A stretch of DNA of 64,000 nt from Nonomuraea spiralis (GTDB taxonomy: Bacteria > Actinomycetota > Actinomycetes > Streptosporangiales > Streptosporangiaceae), in contig NZ_BMRC01000006.1 in NCBI RefSeq assembly GCF_014648435.1, positions 248,001 to 312,000 on the forward strand. The letters run 5' to 3'. The notes beneath the pieces are model-generated. The model was given only the letters and a program-made list of their open reading frames with translations. It was not told the origin of the DNA and searched no databases. The position numbers were made by a program, and so were the translations under genes. The number at the start of each line of letters is the position of its first letter. The first letter of the stretch is position 1. Shown here piece by piece: positions 17,797-28,031 of the stretch.

Positions 17797-18822
17797 ATGC
17801 CACACGGGGATGACCTTGACGCGCGCTTCAACGAGGTGGTCGCGCAGATAGGACAGGACGAGCGCCGCAGGATGCGGTCCGCCGCCGCCAAGGCGGCCAA
17901 GGAGGGCGCGACCAGGCAACGCGCGCCAGGCGAGCCGGGCGGGCCGCGCCGGTCACGTCCGGGGCGCGCGCCCGCCGACCGCGCGCCGCGCCGGCTCGGC
18001 CGGTCGTCGGTCGTCCTGATCATGTTGTGCGCGCTCGTGGGCGCCGCCGGGATCATGATCACGTACCGGCCCGACCTGCTCGGCGCGAACCCGGGCCTGG
18101 AGGGCGTGCCGGTCCTCGCCGACCCCGTGCCGGCGGCCGACCCCTTCGCCGGCTCGCCCGCCGAGAAGTACGCCGACGGCGCAGCGGGTTTCGTGATGCC
18201 CGAGGCGAAGGCGCTGGGCGGCCTGTCGAAGGCGGACGTGGCGGGCGGCCTGGAGCGTACCCGCGCGCTGCTGGCGGCGGCCCTCCTCGACCGCAAGACG
18301 CTTCTGGGGGGCCGTCCCACGGCCTTCGCCCGGCTGCTCGACCCCGGCCAGCGCGAGAGGTTCTACGAGGAGCTGGGCGGCAAGCCCTACGACAGCCGCT
18401 ACATGGTCACCAGCTTCGCCCCGCGCAGCGCCGACCTGGCCACCGACGTGATCAAGGTCAACGGCGCCGCCCGCCTGGACACCTTCCGCGAGGGCGGGCG
18501 GCACGGCGTCAAGATCGACGTGAACTACCTGGTCGCCTACGCGGTACGCCGCCCCGGCGCGCCGTCCACCACCATGCGCCTGGTCGCGCACCTCTCCGGC
18601 GAGGTGCAGCTCTACCGCTCCGGCGGCAGGACGGCCCTGTTCGTGAACTGGTCGATGAGCCCGACCCCGGCCAGTTGCGACACCCACGACGGTTTCATCC
18701 ACCCCGTCTACGCCGACGACCCGCCCGGCACCGTCCCGGCGACGGGCCCGCCCATCGACCCCTACGACCTGGCGGATCGGCCGCGCTCCGGCGAGGGCTG
18801 CGACACGGCCCAGGGGACGTGA
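17797..18822 (+). CDS. Single-pass membrane protein of unknown function
   Basis: A 341-residue protein with a charged cytoplasmic N terminus (MPHGDDLDARFNEVVAQIG, then Arg/Pro-rich), one membrane segment near residues 73-93 (SSVVLIMLCALVGAAGIMI), and an extracellular domain of about 240 residues. I do not recognise the domain. Earlier in-frame starts are at 17758 and 17788; ATG 17797 was chosen because the conserved-looking sequence begins there. It lies between RDD and glnA and is followed immediately by the GlnR-type operator. Confidence 0.7.
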   Translation: MPHGDDLDARFNEVVAQIGQDERRRMRSAAAKAAKEGATRQRAPGEPGGPRRSRPGRAPADRAPRRLGRSSVVLIMLCALVGAAGIMITYRPDLLGANPGLEGVPVLADPVPAADPFAGSPAEKYADGAAGFVMPEAKALGGLSKADVAGGLERTRALLAAALLDRKTLLGGRPTAFARLLDPGQRERFYEELGGKPYDSRYMVTSFAPRSADLATDVIKVNGAARLDTFREGGRHGVKIDVNYLVAYAVRRPGAPSTTMRLVAHLSGEVQLYRSGGRTALFVNWSMSPTPASCDTHDGFIHPVYADDPPGTVPATGPPIDPYDLADRPRSGEGCDTAQGT

Positions 18823-18828
18823 CCTTGC

Positions 18829-18866
18829 GTAACACATGCGAAACAATCGAGACACCGTATGGAAAC
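18829..18866 (+). promoter_or_regulatory. GlnR-type operator upstream of glnA
   Basis: Four 5-bp half-sites occur with exact 6-bp spacing: GTAAC (18829-18833), GAAAC (18840-18844), GACAC (18851-18855) and GAAAC (18862-18866). This matches the GlnR consensus gTnAc-n6-GaAAc-n6-gTnAc-n6-GaAAc with a single deviation (GACAC). A plausible -10 element TAGCGT lies at 18877-18882. It predicts nitrogen-responsive control of glnA by GlnR. Confidence 0.85.
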
Positions 18867-18917
18867 GGCCTCGGCCTAGCGTCGGCATGATGGCCAGTCC
18901 CTCAGGGAGGTTCGAGA

Positions 18918-20342
<1,425 letters not shown>

Positions 20343-20385
20343 CGTCGCGATGGCGTGACGATCGCGACCCGACCGGCAACCACGC

Positions 20386-20418
20386 GGGGGCGCCACCGAT
20401 CATCTCGGCGGCGCCCCC
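20386..20418 (+). terminator. Hairpin after glnA
   Basis: GGGGGCGCC (20386-20394) and GGCGCCCCC (20410-20418) form a perfect 9-bp stem with a 15-nt loop, 44 bp after the glnA stop. No T-run follows, as is common in high-G+C genomes. Confidence 0.65.
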
Positions 20419-20429
20419 AGCCGTGCCTG

Positions 20430-20612
20430 CGCGCAGGTGTTCGTGGCCGCCTCCACCGTCGACCTGGCCGGCGAGGACCTCGTGACGGAGTTCGAGTGGG
20501 ACATGACCGCGACGACGGCGACCCCGTCGAGGAGTACCTGATCCAGGTGTGGCCCGCCCCGCTCATCGCCAAGTCCACCAGCGAGGTCGCGGCCACGTGG
20601 AGAGCGCGCTGA
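20430..20612 (+). pseudogene. Frameshifted remnant of a small protein gene
   Basis: The 423-bp gap between glnA and the small secreted protein holds two protein-like pieces in different frames. One frame reads VFVAASTVDLAGEDLVTEFE; the next, starting near 20500, reads GDPVEEYLIQVWPAPLIAKS and runs to a stop at 20612. Both have natural codon use, and together they would make one continuous domain. I infer a decayed gene with a frameshift near 20495-20505. No start codon with a ribosome-binding site is seen. A sequencing error is the alternative. Confidence 0.4.
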
Positions 20613-20765
20613 AGCCGGGTTCCCGGACGTCCTCGCCGGACACCGGCGGTCCCCCGCACGAAGCAGAAGGATGATCTGGCGGGCTTGGCCGAACGCGGTT
20701 ACGGTGATCCCAGATCGCGCGGCCGGCCTTCCGCCGATCGCGCCCGACGGATCCGGAGGACCTTC

Positions 20766-20999
20766 ATGAAGATCAGGCGAGGGGTCTTAGCCGCGGTGCT
20801 GGCCGCCGGCGTGCTCAGTCTAGGTGCGACCCCCGCTCACGCCATCCCCCCGCCGCCGCCCGGCGGCGATCTCCTCGTCGTCTTCGCCTACTTCAACGGC
20901 GACCAGCTCGTCGGACAACGCTGGTTCGGCTGCGGCCAGCCCGCCGGTGAGTGGGGCACGTTGTCGGGCACCCAGAAGGTCTACTTCACGCCCTGCTGA
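20766..20999 (+). CDS. Small secreted protein, DUF6289-like
   Basis: This 77-residue precursor has a clean signal peptide (MKIRRGVLAAVLAAGVLSLG, cleavage after AHA at residue 26). The mature part of about 51 residues has a Pro-rich start and two cysteines (FGCGQ and the C-terminal YFTPC), which probably form a disulfide. Its size and Tyr/Phe-Gly-Cys pattern resemble the DUF6289 group of secreted actinobacterial proteins. ATG 20766 follows CGGAGGA at an ideal distance. The function is unknown. Confidence 0.75.
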   Translation: MKIRRGVLAAVLAAGVLSLGATPAHAIPPPPPGGDLLVVFAYFNGDQLVGQRWFGCGQPAGEWGTLSGTQKVYFTPC

Positions 21000-21036
21000 G
21001 CCGAGGGCGTGAACCGCCCTGTGGCCGGGAGCCGGG

Positions 21037-21759
21037 TCAGAAGTCGAAGCGGGGCGCCGACGCGGTGAGGATCTCCGACTTCGGCGACACCGGCCACAGG
21101 GCGGTCAGCTCGTCGTAGAGGGCCGTGGCGAGGCGTTCGACGTCCGCGCGGGCGCTCTCGTGCAGCGCCTCGGCCACGATGAGCACGTCGGCGGTCGTGT
21201 CGCGGACCGCCGACAGGCCGCTCTGGCGGTTCGTCCAGCGGCGCGCGTGCGCCCGGCCCTCCGCGTCGGCGAAGATCACCTCTTCGGCGGCCGGGTGCTC
21301 GGTCTCGCCGGAGAAGGTCAGATACGTCTCCTCGCCCGTCGCGTACCGCACCTCCAGGGGCCCCGAGACGTACGCGACGTCGAACACCGCCACCGGGACG
21401 GCGAAGGCGATCGAGACCGCGTTGCACAGGTCGATCAGCGGGTGCAGCCGCGGCAGCGCGCCCTCCTTCCTGAAGCGGCGCAGCAGCGACTCCGACGCGC
21501 ACCGGTACTGCGTCGGCTTGAGCCCCATCCGGGTGAACGCCCGCCGCCACGCCTGGATCTCGGGCAGCTCGCTCTCGGGGGCGGCCCGCCGCGCGGCCAG
21601 GTCGCAGTAGCGGGCCACCTGGTCGTCGACGGACACGCCGGGGCCGACGCCCTCCACATGGAGCGCGAAGGGGACGAGGGCGGGGAAGTCCCGCCAGATG
21701 TCGTCGGAATGCTGGAAACGCACTGTCACCTCGCCGGTCGTCTCGCTGGTGCCGATCAC
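21037..21759 (-). CDS. B3/B4 tRNA-editing-like domain protein
   Basis: This 240-residue protein carries a B3/B4 domain like the editing module of phenylalanyl-tRNA synthetase beta subunits. The recognisable core is AFTRMGLKPTQYRCASESLL, followed by HPLIDLCNAVSIAFAVPVAV and SGPLEVRYATGEE. Free-standing copies are thought to hydrolyse mischarged tRNAs or act on other substrates; the role here is unproven. GTG 21759 overlaps the stop of the upstream MFS gene by 4 bp, so the two are translationally coupled. Confidence 0.82.
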   Translation of the reverse strand: MIGTSETTGEVTVRFQHSDDIWRDFPALVPFALHVEGVGPGVSVDDQVARYCDLAARRAAPESELPEIQAWRRAFTRMGLKPTQYRCASESLLRRFRKEGALPRLHPLIDLCNAVSIAFAVPVAVFDVAYVSGPLEVRYATGEETYLTFSGETEHPAAEEVIFADAEGRAHARRWTNRQSGLSAVRDTTADVLIVAEALHESARADVERLATALYDELTALWPVSPKSEILTASAPRFDF

Positions 21760-23030
21760 GATACTGCGGCGGGCGCCCGCCTTCCGCTCGCGGCATGCCG
21801 GGCGCGGGCGGCGGCCAGGCCGTAGCAGACGAACGTCAGCGCGGTCAGGACGGCCGCGACCAGCAGGGGCCGCCCGGCGACGCCCAGCACGGCGACGCCG
21901 AGGGTGGCGCCGACCTGGCGCGCGGCGTTCAGCACACCGCCCGCGGTGCCGGCCGTACCGGTGGGGGCGGCGTTCACCATGCCCGCCATCAGGGCCGGCA
22001 ACACGAACGACAACCCGAACCCCATGACCACCAGCCACGGCGCGAGCACGTCGGTGAGGGCGACCCCCGCCAGGCCGGTCGCGAGGAGGGCCAGGCCGCC
22101 CAGGATCGGCGGGCGGGGGCCGTAGCGGGCGACCAGCCGGCCGGTGAGCAGCGGGTTCACCGTCATCGGCAGCGTGAGCGGCAGGAAGGCGAGCCCGGCG
22201 GCGACCGGGGACAGGTGGCGGGTGTCCTGGAGGAGGAGGGTGAGCACGAACAGGGCGCCGGAGAAGGCGAAGTTGGCCACCGTGCCGGCCAGGAGTTCGG
22301 GCCAGGTGGCGGTGAGCAGGCCGCCGGGCAGGGCCGGGGCGTGGCTGCGGCGCTCCACCAGGACCAGGGCCACCAGGACGGCCGCGGCCGGCGCCCCGGC
22401 GAGTACGGAGGAGTCGATCAGGGCCTCGGCGACCAGGCCGAGCAGTACGCAGGCCAGGGCCTGGACCTGCCAGTCGATCCGCCGGGAGCCGCGCGGCGAG
22501 GAGACGCGGCGCATGATCAGCAGGCTGGCCAGGGCGACGGGCACGTTGATCAGGAAGACCGCGCGCCACCCGTACGAGCCGACCAGGAGGCCGCCGAGCA
22601 GGGGGCCGGCGGCGAGCGCCGAGCCGGTGATCGCCGCCCACAGGCCGGTGGCGCGGGCGCGCGCGGCGGGCACCGGGAACATCTCGGCGAGCAGGCCGAG
22701 CGAGCCGCCCGTGCACAGCGCCGCGGCCACGCCGAGCAGGGCGCGCAGCGCGACCAGTACGCCGAGTCCCGGCGCCGCCGCGCTGAGCAGCGAGAGCACG
22801 CCGAACGCCGCCACCCCGGCCTTGAACACCCGGGCCGCGCCGAACCGGTCGGCCACCGCGCCGCCGGTGAGCAGCGACGCGGCGAAGGCGACCGTGTAGG
22901 CGTTGACCGCCCACTGCTGTCCGGCCAGCGAGCCGCCGAGCGAGGCACGCAGGTCCGGCAGCGCGATCGTCAGCACGGTCGTGTCGAGGATCACCAGGAA
23001 GTAGGCGAGGGAGAAGCCGAACATTCGCAT
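21756..23030 (-). CDS. MFS transporter, DHA2-like
   Basis: A multidrug-efflux-type major facilitator of about 424 residues, opening GFSLAYFLVILDTTVLTIALPDL, the EmrB/QacA hallmark (LDxTVxNxALP-like), with about 13-14 hydrophobic segments. ATG 23030 is taken as start; an in-frame ATG at 23081 would add 17 residues but overlaps the divergent promoter more deeply. It is divergent from a LysR gene and coupled to the B3/B4 gene downstream. Confidence 0.85.
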   Translation of the reverse strand: MRMFGFSLAYFLVILDTTVLTIALPDLRASLGGSLAGQQWAVNAYTVAFAASLLTGGAVADRFGAARVFKAGVAAFGVLSLLSAAAPGLGVLVALRALLGVAAALCTGGSLGLLAEMFPVPAARARATGLWAAITGSALAAGPLLGGLLVGSYGWRAVFLINVPVALASLLIMRRVSSPRGSRRIDWQVQALACVLLGLVAEALIDSSVLAGAPAAAVLVALVLVERRSHAPALPGGLLTATWPELLAGTVANFAFSGALFVLTLLLQDTRHLSPVAAGLAFLPLTLPMTVNPLLTGRLVARYGPRPPILGGLALLATGLAGVALTDVLAPWLVVMGFGLSFVLPALMAGMVNAAPTGTAGTAGGVLNAARQVGATLGVAVLGVAGRPLLVAAVLTALTFVCYGLAAARARHAASGRRAPAAVS

Positions 23031-23113
23031 GCCCACAGCCTGCTGAAACCCGACATTCCCCCTCAACAGGCGCCGCCGCATGGGGCATTCGGCAAAACCG
23101 TATGCTGCCTTAT

Positions 23114-23941
23114 ATGGACTTGCGGCAATTGCGGGGCTTCGTCGCCGTGGCGGGGACGGGCACCGTCACCGGCGCCGCGAACGCGCTCGGCCTGGCCCCC
23201 GCGTCGGTGTCGGAGCAGGTACGCAGGCTGGAGGGCAGCCTCGGCGTGGCGCTGTTCGAGCGTACGCCTCAGGGCATGCGGCTGACCGACTCCGGCGCCG
23301 CCCTGCTCACCCGCGCGCAGGGCCTGCTCGACCACGCCGAGGAGGTGCGCCGCGCGGTCACCGGCCGCCGCCGCCGGGTACGCCTCGGCGCGCTGGAGAT
23401 GCTGGCCGCCGTCCGGCTGCCCGCCGTCGTCCGCCGCCTGTCCGAACGCCGCCCCGACCTCGACGTGGACGTACGCTCCCTGATGCGGCAGGACCTGCTG
23501 GCCCAGGTGTCCCGCGGCGACCTGGACGCGGCGCTGCTGCTGGACCTCGGCCCGCGCATCGGCGGCCTCGGCTTCACACCGCCCGCCGGCATGGACTTCC
23601 TGGACGTCGGCGAGGTCGCGCTGCAGCTGGTCGTCGCGCCGGGCGGCGAACGGGAGCCGCTGCTGGTGAGCCCGTCCGGCTGCTCGATCCGGCTGGCGAC
23701 CGACCAGGCGTTCGGCCCGGGGGTGCCGCGCAGGGAGCTGACCAGCATCGCCACCGCCCGCGAGTGGGCCAGGCAGGGCCTCGGTCAGGCCCTGCTGCCG
23801 GACTTCGCCCTGGGCTCCGACCTGGACTCCGGCGCGCTGGTCGCGCTCGACCACCCGGCGTCCGCGCTGGCTCTGCGCCTGGTCTGGCTGCGCGGCCGCG
23901 AGGAGTCCCTGCGCGACGTCCTGTACGCCATGAGCGCCTGA
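23114..23941 (+). CDS. LysR-family transcriptional regulator
   Basis: This 275-residue regulator starts MDLRQLRGFVAVAGTGTVTG with the winged helix-turn-helix ending SVSEQVRRLEGSLGVALFER, followed by a type-2 periplasmic-binding-like effector domain. An alternative ATG lies 12 bp upstream at 23102. It is divergent from the MFS-B3/B4 operon with an 83-bp gap, the usual arrangement for LysR control of its neighbour. Confidence 0.9.
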   Translation: MDLRQLRGFVAVAGTGTVTGAANALGLAPASVSEQVRRLEGSLGVALFERTPQGMRLTDSGAALLTRAQGLLDHAEEVRRAVTGRRRRVRLGALEMLAAVRLPAVVRRLSERRPDLDVDVRSLMRQDLLAQVSRGDLDAALLLDLGPRIGGLGFTPPAGMDFLDVGEVALQLVVAPGGEREPLLVSPSGCSIRLATDQAFGPGVPRRELTSIATAREWARQGLGQALLPDFALGSDLDSGALVALDHPASALALRLVWLRGREESLRDVLYAMSA

Positions 23942-23951
23942 GCCGCGGCTC

Positions 23952-24995
23952 TCACTGGTCCTTGCGCCGGGACCTGATGCCGGTGATGCGGCGGAGCACG
24001 TCCCACCAGAAGGACGCGCCGAACAGCAGGGCCACGTACGTCAGCAGGAACCCTGGCCAATGGCTGGGCGTGGTGAGCCGGTCCCACCAGGTGGCGCCGT
24101 TCCAGTGGAGGGTCGGGTCGCCCTCGGCCGGGATCTCGATGCTGACCAGCGCGTGCTGGAGCATCTGGACCATGGCGGGCTCGCTGAGCGTCTCGGTGAT
24201 GCACGGCACGGGGTCGGACCCGGCGCACCGGGCCTTGAGCTCGTCGTACGCCTCGGTGCCCGCCCCGGCCACGGCGGTGACCGAGGCGCGGAAGGCGTTG
24301 TCGCGCAGCAGCGTCTTGCCGTACTCCAGGCCGTCCATGGTGAACAGCAGCGTCACCAGGATGCCGAGCACGGCCACGACCCACTTGACGTAGCGCTTGT
24401 ACAACATGGACAGGCGCTGCATCTCGCCGTCGAACCAGGTCTCGACGCCCGCCCTGAACCGGTCGAGGTCGCGCTGCGCGGTCTCCCACACGCCGCGCAG
24501 GTGGCCGTACAGGGGGCTGCCCATCTCCTTGAGCTTGGCCAGGAAGCCCTCGACGCCCTCGGGCTCGGCCGCCGCCATCTCCATCAGGGCGACCGCGAAG
24601 CGCCCGGGCGGGATGTTCGCGATGCTCGTACGTCCCTTCGTCGGATGGTCGATCTCCTGGACGCGCTCGTAGAGCAGCTTGACCATGGCGTCCTGCGCCT
24701 TGGTCTCGCCGATCGGCAACGTCCCGGGCTCGGCGGGCGAGGGCTGGTCGCTGTGGACCGGCCGGGGATCGCGGGCGAACGGCAGTGCGGCGAACACGTC
24801 GCGCACCTTGGCGGGCAACCACGACCTGCCCTGCGCGTCGGCGCCGTCGAGGGTGTCCCTGAGGTAGGCCCACAGGAACTTGCTGCGGATGGCGAGCAGG
24901 CGTACGAACGCCTCGTTGATCCCGCTCACCAGCAGTGAGAGCAGCAGGAACGACACCACCAGGCCGAGGGCCAGGTCCACGTAAACGGATAACAC
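23952..24995 (-). CDS. Membrane protein of unknown function
   Basis: This 347-residue protein has an N-terminal membrane segment (VYVDLALGLVVSFLLLSLLV), a long cytoplasmic region of about 180 residues, and two to three C-terminal segments (WVVAVLGILVTLLF and FLLTYVALLFGASFWWDVL). The GTG start at 24995 gives the first hydrophobic segment as the N terminus. I do not recognise the family. It ends 10 bp from the convergent LysR gene and lies downstream of glnE on the same strand, 33 bp apart, so it may be in the glnE transcript. Confidence 0.7.
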   Translation of the reverse strand: MLSVYVDLALGLVVSFLLLSLLVSGINEAFVRLLAIRSKFLWAYLRDTLDGADAQGRSWLPAKVRDVFAALPFARDPRPVHSDQPSPAEPGTLPIGETKAQDAMVKLLYERVQEIDHPTKGRTSIANIPPGRFAVALMEMAAAEPEGVEGFLAKLKEMGSPLYGHLRGVWETAQRDLDRFRAGVETWFDGEMQRLSMLYKRYVKWVVAVLGILVTLLFTMDGLEYGKTLLRDNAFRASVTAVAGAGTEAYDELKARCAGSDPVPCITETLSEPAMVQMLQHALVSIEIPAEGDPTLHWNGATWWDRLTTPSHWPGFLLTYVALLFGASFWWDVLRRITGIRSRRKDQ

Positions 24996-25028
24996 CTGCG
25001 CCTTGATACACCCGGGCGAGTGCCCGGA

Positions 25029-27950
25029 TCAACCCCCGTAGAAGACGCGGTCCACGACCTGCCGGGCGCGGCGGGTGACGCGGCGGTAGTCGTCAAGGAA
25101 GTCCTCCGAGCCGTCGGGCGGGTAGCCGAGCGTACGGGCGATGAGCCCGCGTTCGCCCGCGTCGGCGGGCACGCTGTCCCCGGGCCGCCCTCTGACCAGC
25201 ATGATCGCGTCACGGACGCGGGAGGCGTAGCGCCACGCCTCGGCCAGCACGACCTCGTCGGCCGGGTCGAGCAACCCCTCGGCCGCCGCCGCCCGCAACG
25301 CCCCGACGGTACGGGTGGTGCGCAGGGCCGGCACGCCGCCCGCGTGGCGGAGCTGGAGGAGCTGGGCCACCCACTCCACGTCGGACAGCCCGCCGGGCCC
25401 GAGCTTGGTGTGCAGCGCGGGATCGGCGCCGCGCGGCAGCCGCTCGGCCTCCATACGCGCCTTGAGCCGCCTGATCTCCCTGACCGCGTCGTCGCGCAGC
25501 CCGCCGGCCGGGTAACGCAACTCGTCGATCATGGACGTGAACGCGCCGCCGAGCGAGGGGTCACCGGCGGAGAAGCGGGCGCGCAACAACGCCTGCGACT
25601 CCCACGGCGCGGACCAGCGGGCGTAGTAGGCGCGGTAGGAGGCCAGCGTGCGCACCAGCGGCCCCTGGCGGCCCTCGGGACGCAGGTCGGGGTCGATGAG
25701 CAGCGGCGGGTCGGGCGCGGGCAGCGAGAGCAGCCGGCGCAGCTCGTTGGCCACCGCGAAGGCGGCGTCGGTGGCCTCCCGCTCCTCGACGCCGGGCAGC
25801 GGCGAGTGGACGAACATCACGTCGGCGTCGCTGGCGTAGGAGCACTCCATGCCGCCGAGCCGGCCCATGGCGATGACCGCGAACCTGGTCACGTCGGTCG
25901 CCTTGCCGAGCGCGGCGTCGAGCGCGGCCTGGAGGGTCACGTCCGTGAGCGCCGACAGGGCCGTGCCGACGGTCTCGATGTCGATGAGCCCCGAGATGTC
26001 GGCGACGGCCGTGCGGAACAGCTCCCTGCGGCGCAGCGCCCGCACGGCCGCCACCGCCGTCTCCGGGTCGCCCGCGTGCCTGGACACCGCGGCCGACGCC
26101 TCGCCGCGCAGCGACTCGGGCGGGCGTACGGCCAGCTCCTCGTCGGAGCCGAGCATGGCGACCGCGTCGGGGGCGTGCATGAGCAGGCCGGTGGCGTAGC
26201 GGCCGGTGCCGAGCACGCGCGCCATCCGCGCGGCCACGGCGGTCTCGTCGCGCAGCAGCCGCAGGTACCACGGGGTGCTGCCGAGCTTGTCGCTGACCTG
26301 GCGGAAGCCGAGCAGCGCCGCGTCGGGGTCGGGTGTGTCGGCGAACCAGCCGAGCATGACCGGCAGCAGCGTGCGCTGGATGGCCGCGCGCCTGGACACG
26401 CCCGTGGACAGCGCCGCGATGTGCCGCAGCGCGCCGTTGGGGTCGAGGTAGCCGAGCGCCTCCAGCCGGGCCGCCGCCGCGGCCGTGGACAGCCGCGCCT
26501 CCGACTCCGGCAGCCGGGCCACGGCCTGGAGCAGCGGCCGGTAGAACAGCTTCTCGTGCAGCCGCCGCGCCTCCATGGCGTGCCGCCGCCACCTGGCGGT
26601 GAACTCCCCCACCGGGTCGGGCTGCATGCCGAGCGCGCGGCCGAGCCTGCGCAGGTCGGCCTCGTCGGTGGGCAGCACGTGCGTACGCCGCAGCCGGTGG
26701 AGCTGCAGCAGGTGCTCGACCTGGCGCAGGAACGTGTACGCCTCGGCGAGCCCGCGCGAGTCGTCGCGGCCCACATAACCCCCGCGGGAGAGCGCGGCCA
26801 GGGCGGGCAGGGTGGCCCTGCGGCGCAGCAGCGGGTCGAGCCGGCCGTGCACGAGCTGGAGGAGCTGGACGGCGAACTCGATGTCGCGCAGCCCGCCGGG
26901 CCCGAGCTTGAGCTGCCGCTCCCCCTCGGCGCGTACGTGCGACTCGACGCGGCGGCGCATGGCCTGCACGTCCTCCACGAAGTGCTCGCGGGTGGCGGCC
27001 GTCCAGACCAGGTCGTTGACCGCCTCGACGTACGCCGCGCCGAGCTCCAGGTCGCCCGCCACCGGCCGGGCCTTGAGCAGCGCCTGGAACTCCCAGGTCT
27101 TGGCCCAGCGGCGGTAGTAGGCCAGGTGGCTGGCGAGGGTGCGGACCAGCGGGCCGGAGCGGCCCTCGGGACGCAGGCCGGCGTCGACCTCCCACAACGA
27201 GCCTTCCTGGGTGGCCGTCGTGCAGGCCCGCATCATGGCCTGGGCCAGCCGGGTCGCCGCGCGCAGCGCCTTGGTCTCGTCGGCGCCCTCGCGCGGCTCG
27301 GCGACGAAGATCACGTCGACGTCGCTGATGTAGTTGAGCTCCCTGGCGCCGCACTTGCCCATGCCGATGACGGCCAGGCGTACCTCGGAGTCGTCGACCT
27401 CCGCGCGGGCGACGGCCAGGGCGGCCTCCAGGGCCGCGCCCGCCAGGTCGGACAGCTCGGCCATGACCTCCGACAGCGTGGCCTGGCCGGTGAGGTCGCG
27501 GGCGGCCAGGTGCATCAGGCGGCCCCGGTAGGCCACCCGCAGCGCCACCAGCGCGTCGGGCCCGGCGGCCCGGGGCTCGGGCTCGTCCGGCTCGGCGCCG
27601 ACGGCGCGCAGCAGCCCCGCCCGCGCCTCGCCCGGCTCGGGCTCGGCCAGCAGGGCCGTCTGGCCGGGGTGGCGCACCAGGTGCTCGCCGAGCGCGGCGC
27701 TGACGCCGAGCACGGCGAACAGGCGGGTCCTGAGCCGTTCGTCGGAGCGCAGGGCGCCGAGCACGGCGGGCTCGCGCTCGGCCAGGCGGGTCAGCGACAC
27801 GAGGGCCAGGTCGGGATCGGCCACGTCGACCAGGAACTCCAGGAGGTCGCCGAGATCGGCCGGGGAACGGTCGAGCAACTGGGCGGCCCTGGCGCCGTCG
27901 GCGAAGCCGAGCTTGGCGAGCCGGGCGGCGGTCGATTCGATCCTGGGCAC
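25029..27950 (-). CDS. glnE: Glutamine synthetase adenylyltransferase/deadenylylase
   Basis: This 973-residue bifunctional enzyme adds and removes AMP on glutamine synthetase. Two nucleotidyltransferase domains are visible: the first (deadenylylase side) with GMGKCGARELNYISDVD at about residues 195-215, the second with AMGRLGGMECSYASDAD at about 690-712. Each is followed by a GlnD/PII-uridylyltransferase-like helical domain, with GPGGLRDIEFAVQLLQL after the first and GPGGLSDVEWVAQLLQL after the second. GTG 27950 was chosen by homology length (about 1000 residues in the family). The target is GlnA Tyr402 in this window. Confidence 0.96.
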   Translation of the reverse strand: MPRIESTAARLAKLGFADGARAAQLLDRSPADLGDLLEFLVDVADPDLALVSLTRLAEREPAVLGALRSDERLRTRLFAVLGVSAALGEHLVRHPGQTALLAEPEPGEARAGLLRAVGAEPDEPEPRAAGPDALVALRVAYRGRLMHLAARDLTGQATLSEVMAELSDLAGAALEAALAVARAEVDDSEVRLAVIGMGKCGARELNYISDVDVIFVAEPREGADETKALRAATRLAQAMMRACTTATQEGSLWEVDAGLRPEGRSGPLVRTLASHLAYYRRWAKTWEFQALLKARPVAGDLELGAAYVEAVNDLVWTAATREHFVEDVQAMRRRVESHVRAEGERQLKLGPGGLRDIEFAVQLLQLVHGRLDPLLRRRATLPALAALSRGGYVGRDDSRGLAEAYTFLRQVEHLLQLHRLRRTHVLPTDEADLRRLGRALGMQPDPVGEFTARWRRHAMEARRLHEKLFYRPLLQAVARLPESEARLSTAAAAARLEALGYLDPNGALRHIAALSTGVSRRAAIQRTLLPVMLGWFADTPDPDAALLGFRQVSDKLGSTPWYLRLLRDETAVAARMARVLGTGRYATGLLMHAPDAVAMLGSDEELAVRPPESLRGEASAAVSRHAGDPETAVAAVRALRRRELFRTAVADISGLIDIETVGTALSALTDVTLQAALDAALGKATDVTRFAVIAMGRLGGMECSYASDADVMFVHSPLPGVEEREATDAAFAVANELRRLLSLPAPDPPLLIDPDLRPEGRQGPLVRTLASYRAYYARWSAPWESQALLRARFSAGDPSLGGAFTSMIDELRYPAGGLRDDAVREIRRLKARMEAERLPRGADPALHTKLGPGGLSDVEWVAQLLQLRHAGGVPALRTTRTVGALRAAAAEGLLDPADEVVLAEAWRYASRVRDAIMLVRGRPGDSVPADAGERGLIARTLGYPPDGSEDFLDDYRRVTRRARQVVDRVFYGG

Positions 27951-27959
27951 CTGCCCATC

Positions 27960-28004
27960 TTGACAGGTGACATCTCGGAAGCCGTAGAGTACAACGCGAC
28001 GTTG
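27960..28004 (+). promoter_or_regulatory. Promoter and palindrome before the HXXEE gene
   Basis: A consensus -35 TTGACA (27960-27965) and -10 TAGAGT (27985-27990) are 19 bp apart. Immediately after them lies the palindrome CAACG-cga-CGTTG (27992-28004), where a repressor would overlap the transcription start. The -35 lies 10 bp from the divergent glnE start. Confidence 0.6.
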
Positions 28005-28031
28005 CGTTGCGTTTTGCGGGAGGGGATGGAC

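Noticed and set aside
20355..20612. Intact 85-residue protein after glnA
   Set aside because: Its first half is Arg/Pro-rich shadow sequence; only the C-terminal half looks real, and it continues a segment in another frame.
23031..23113. T-n11-A LysR box between MFS and LysR genes
   Set aside because: Several partial matches exist but none is a good inverted repeat, so no site is called.
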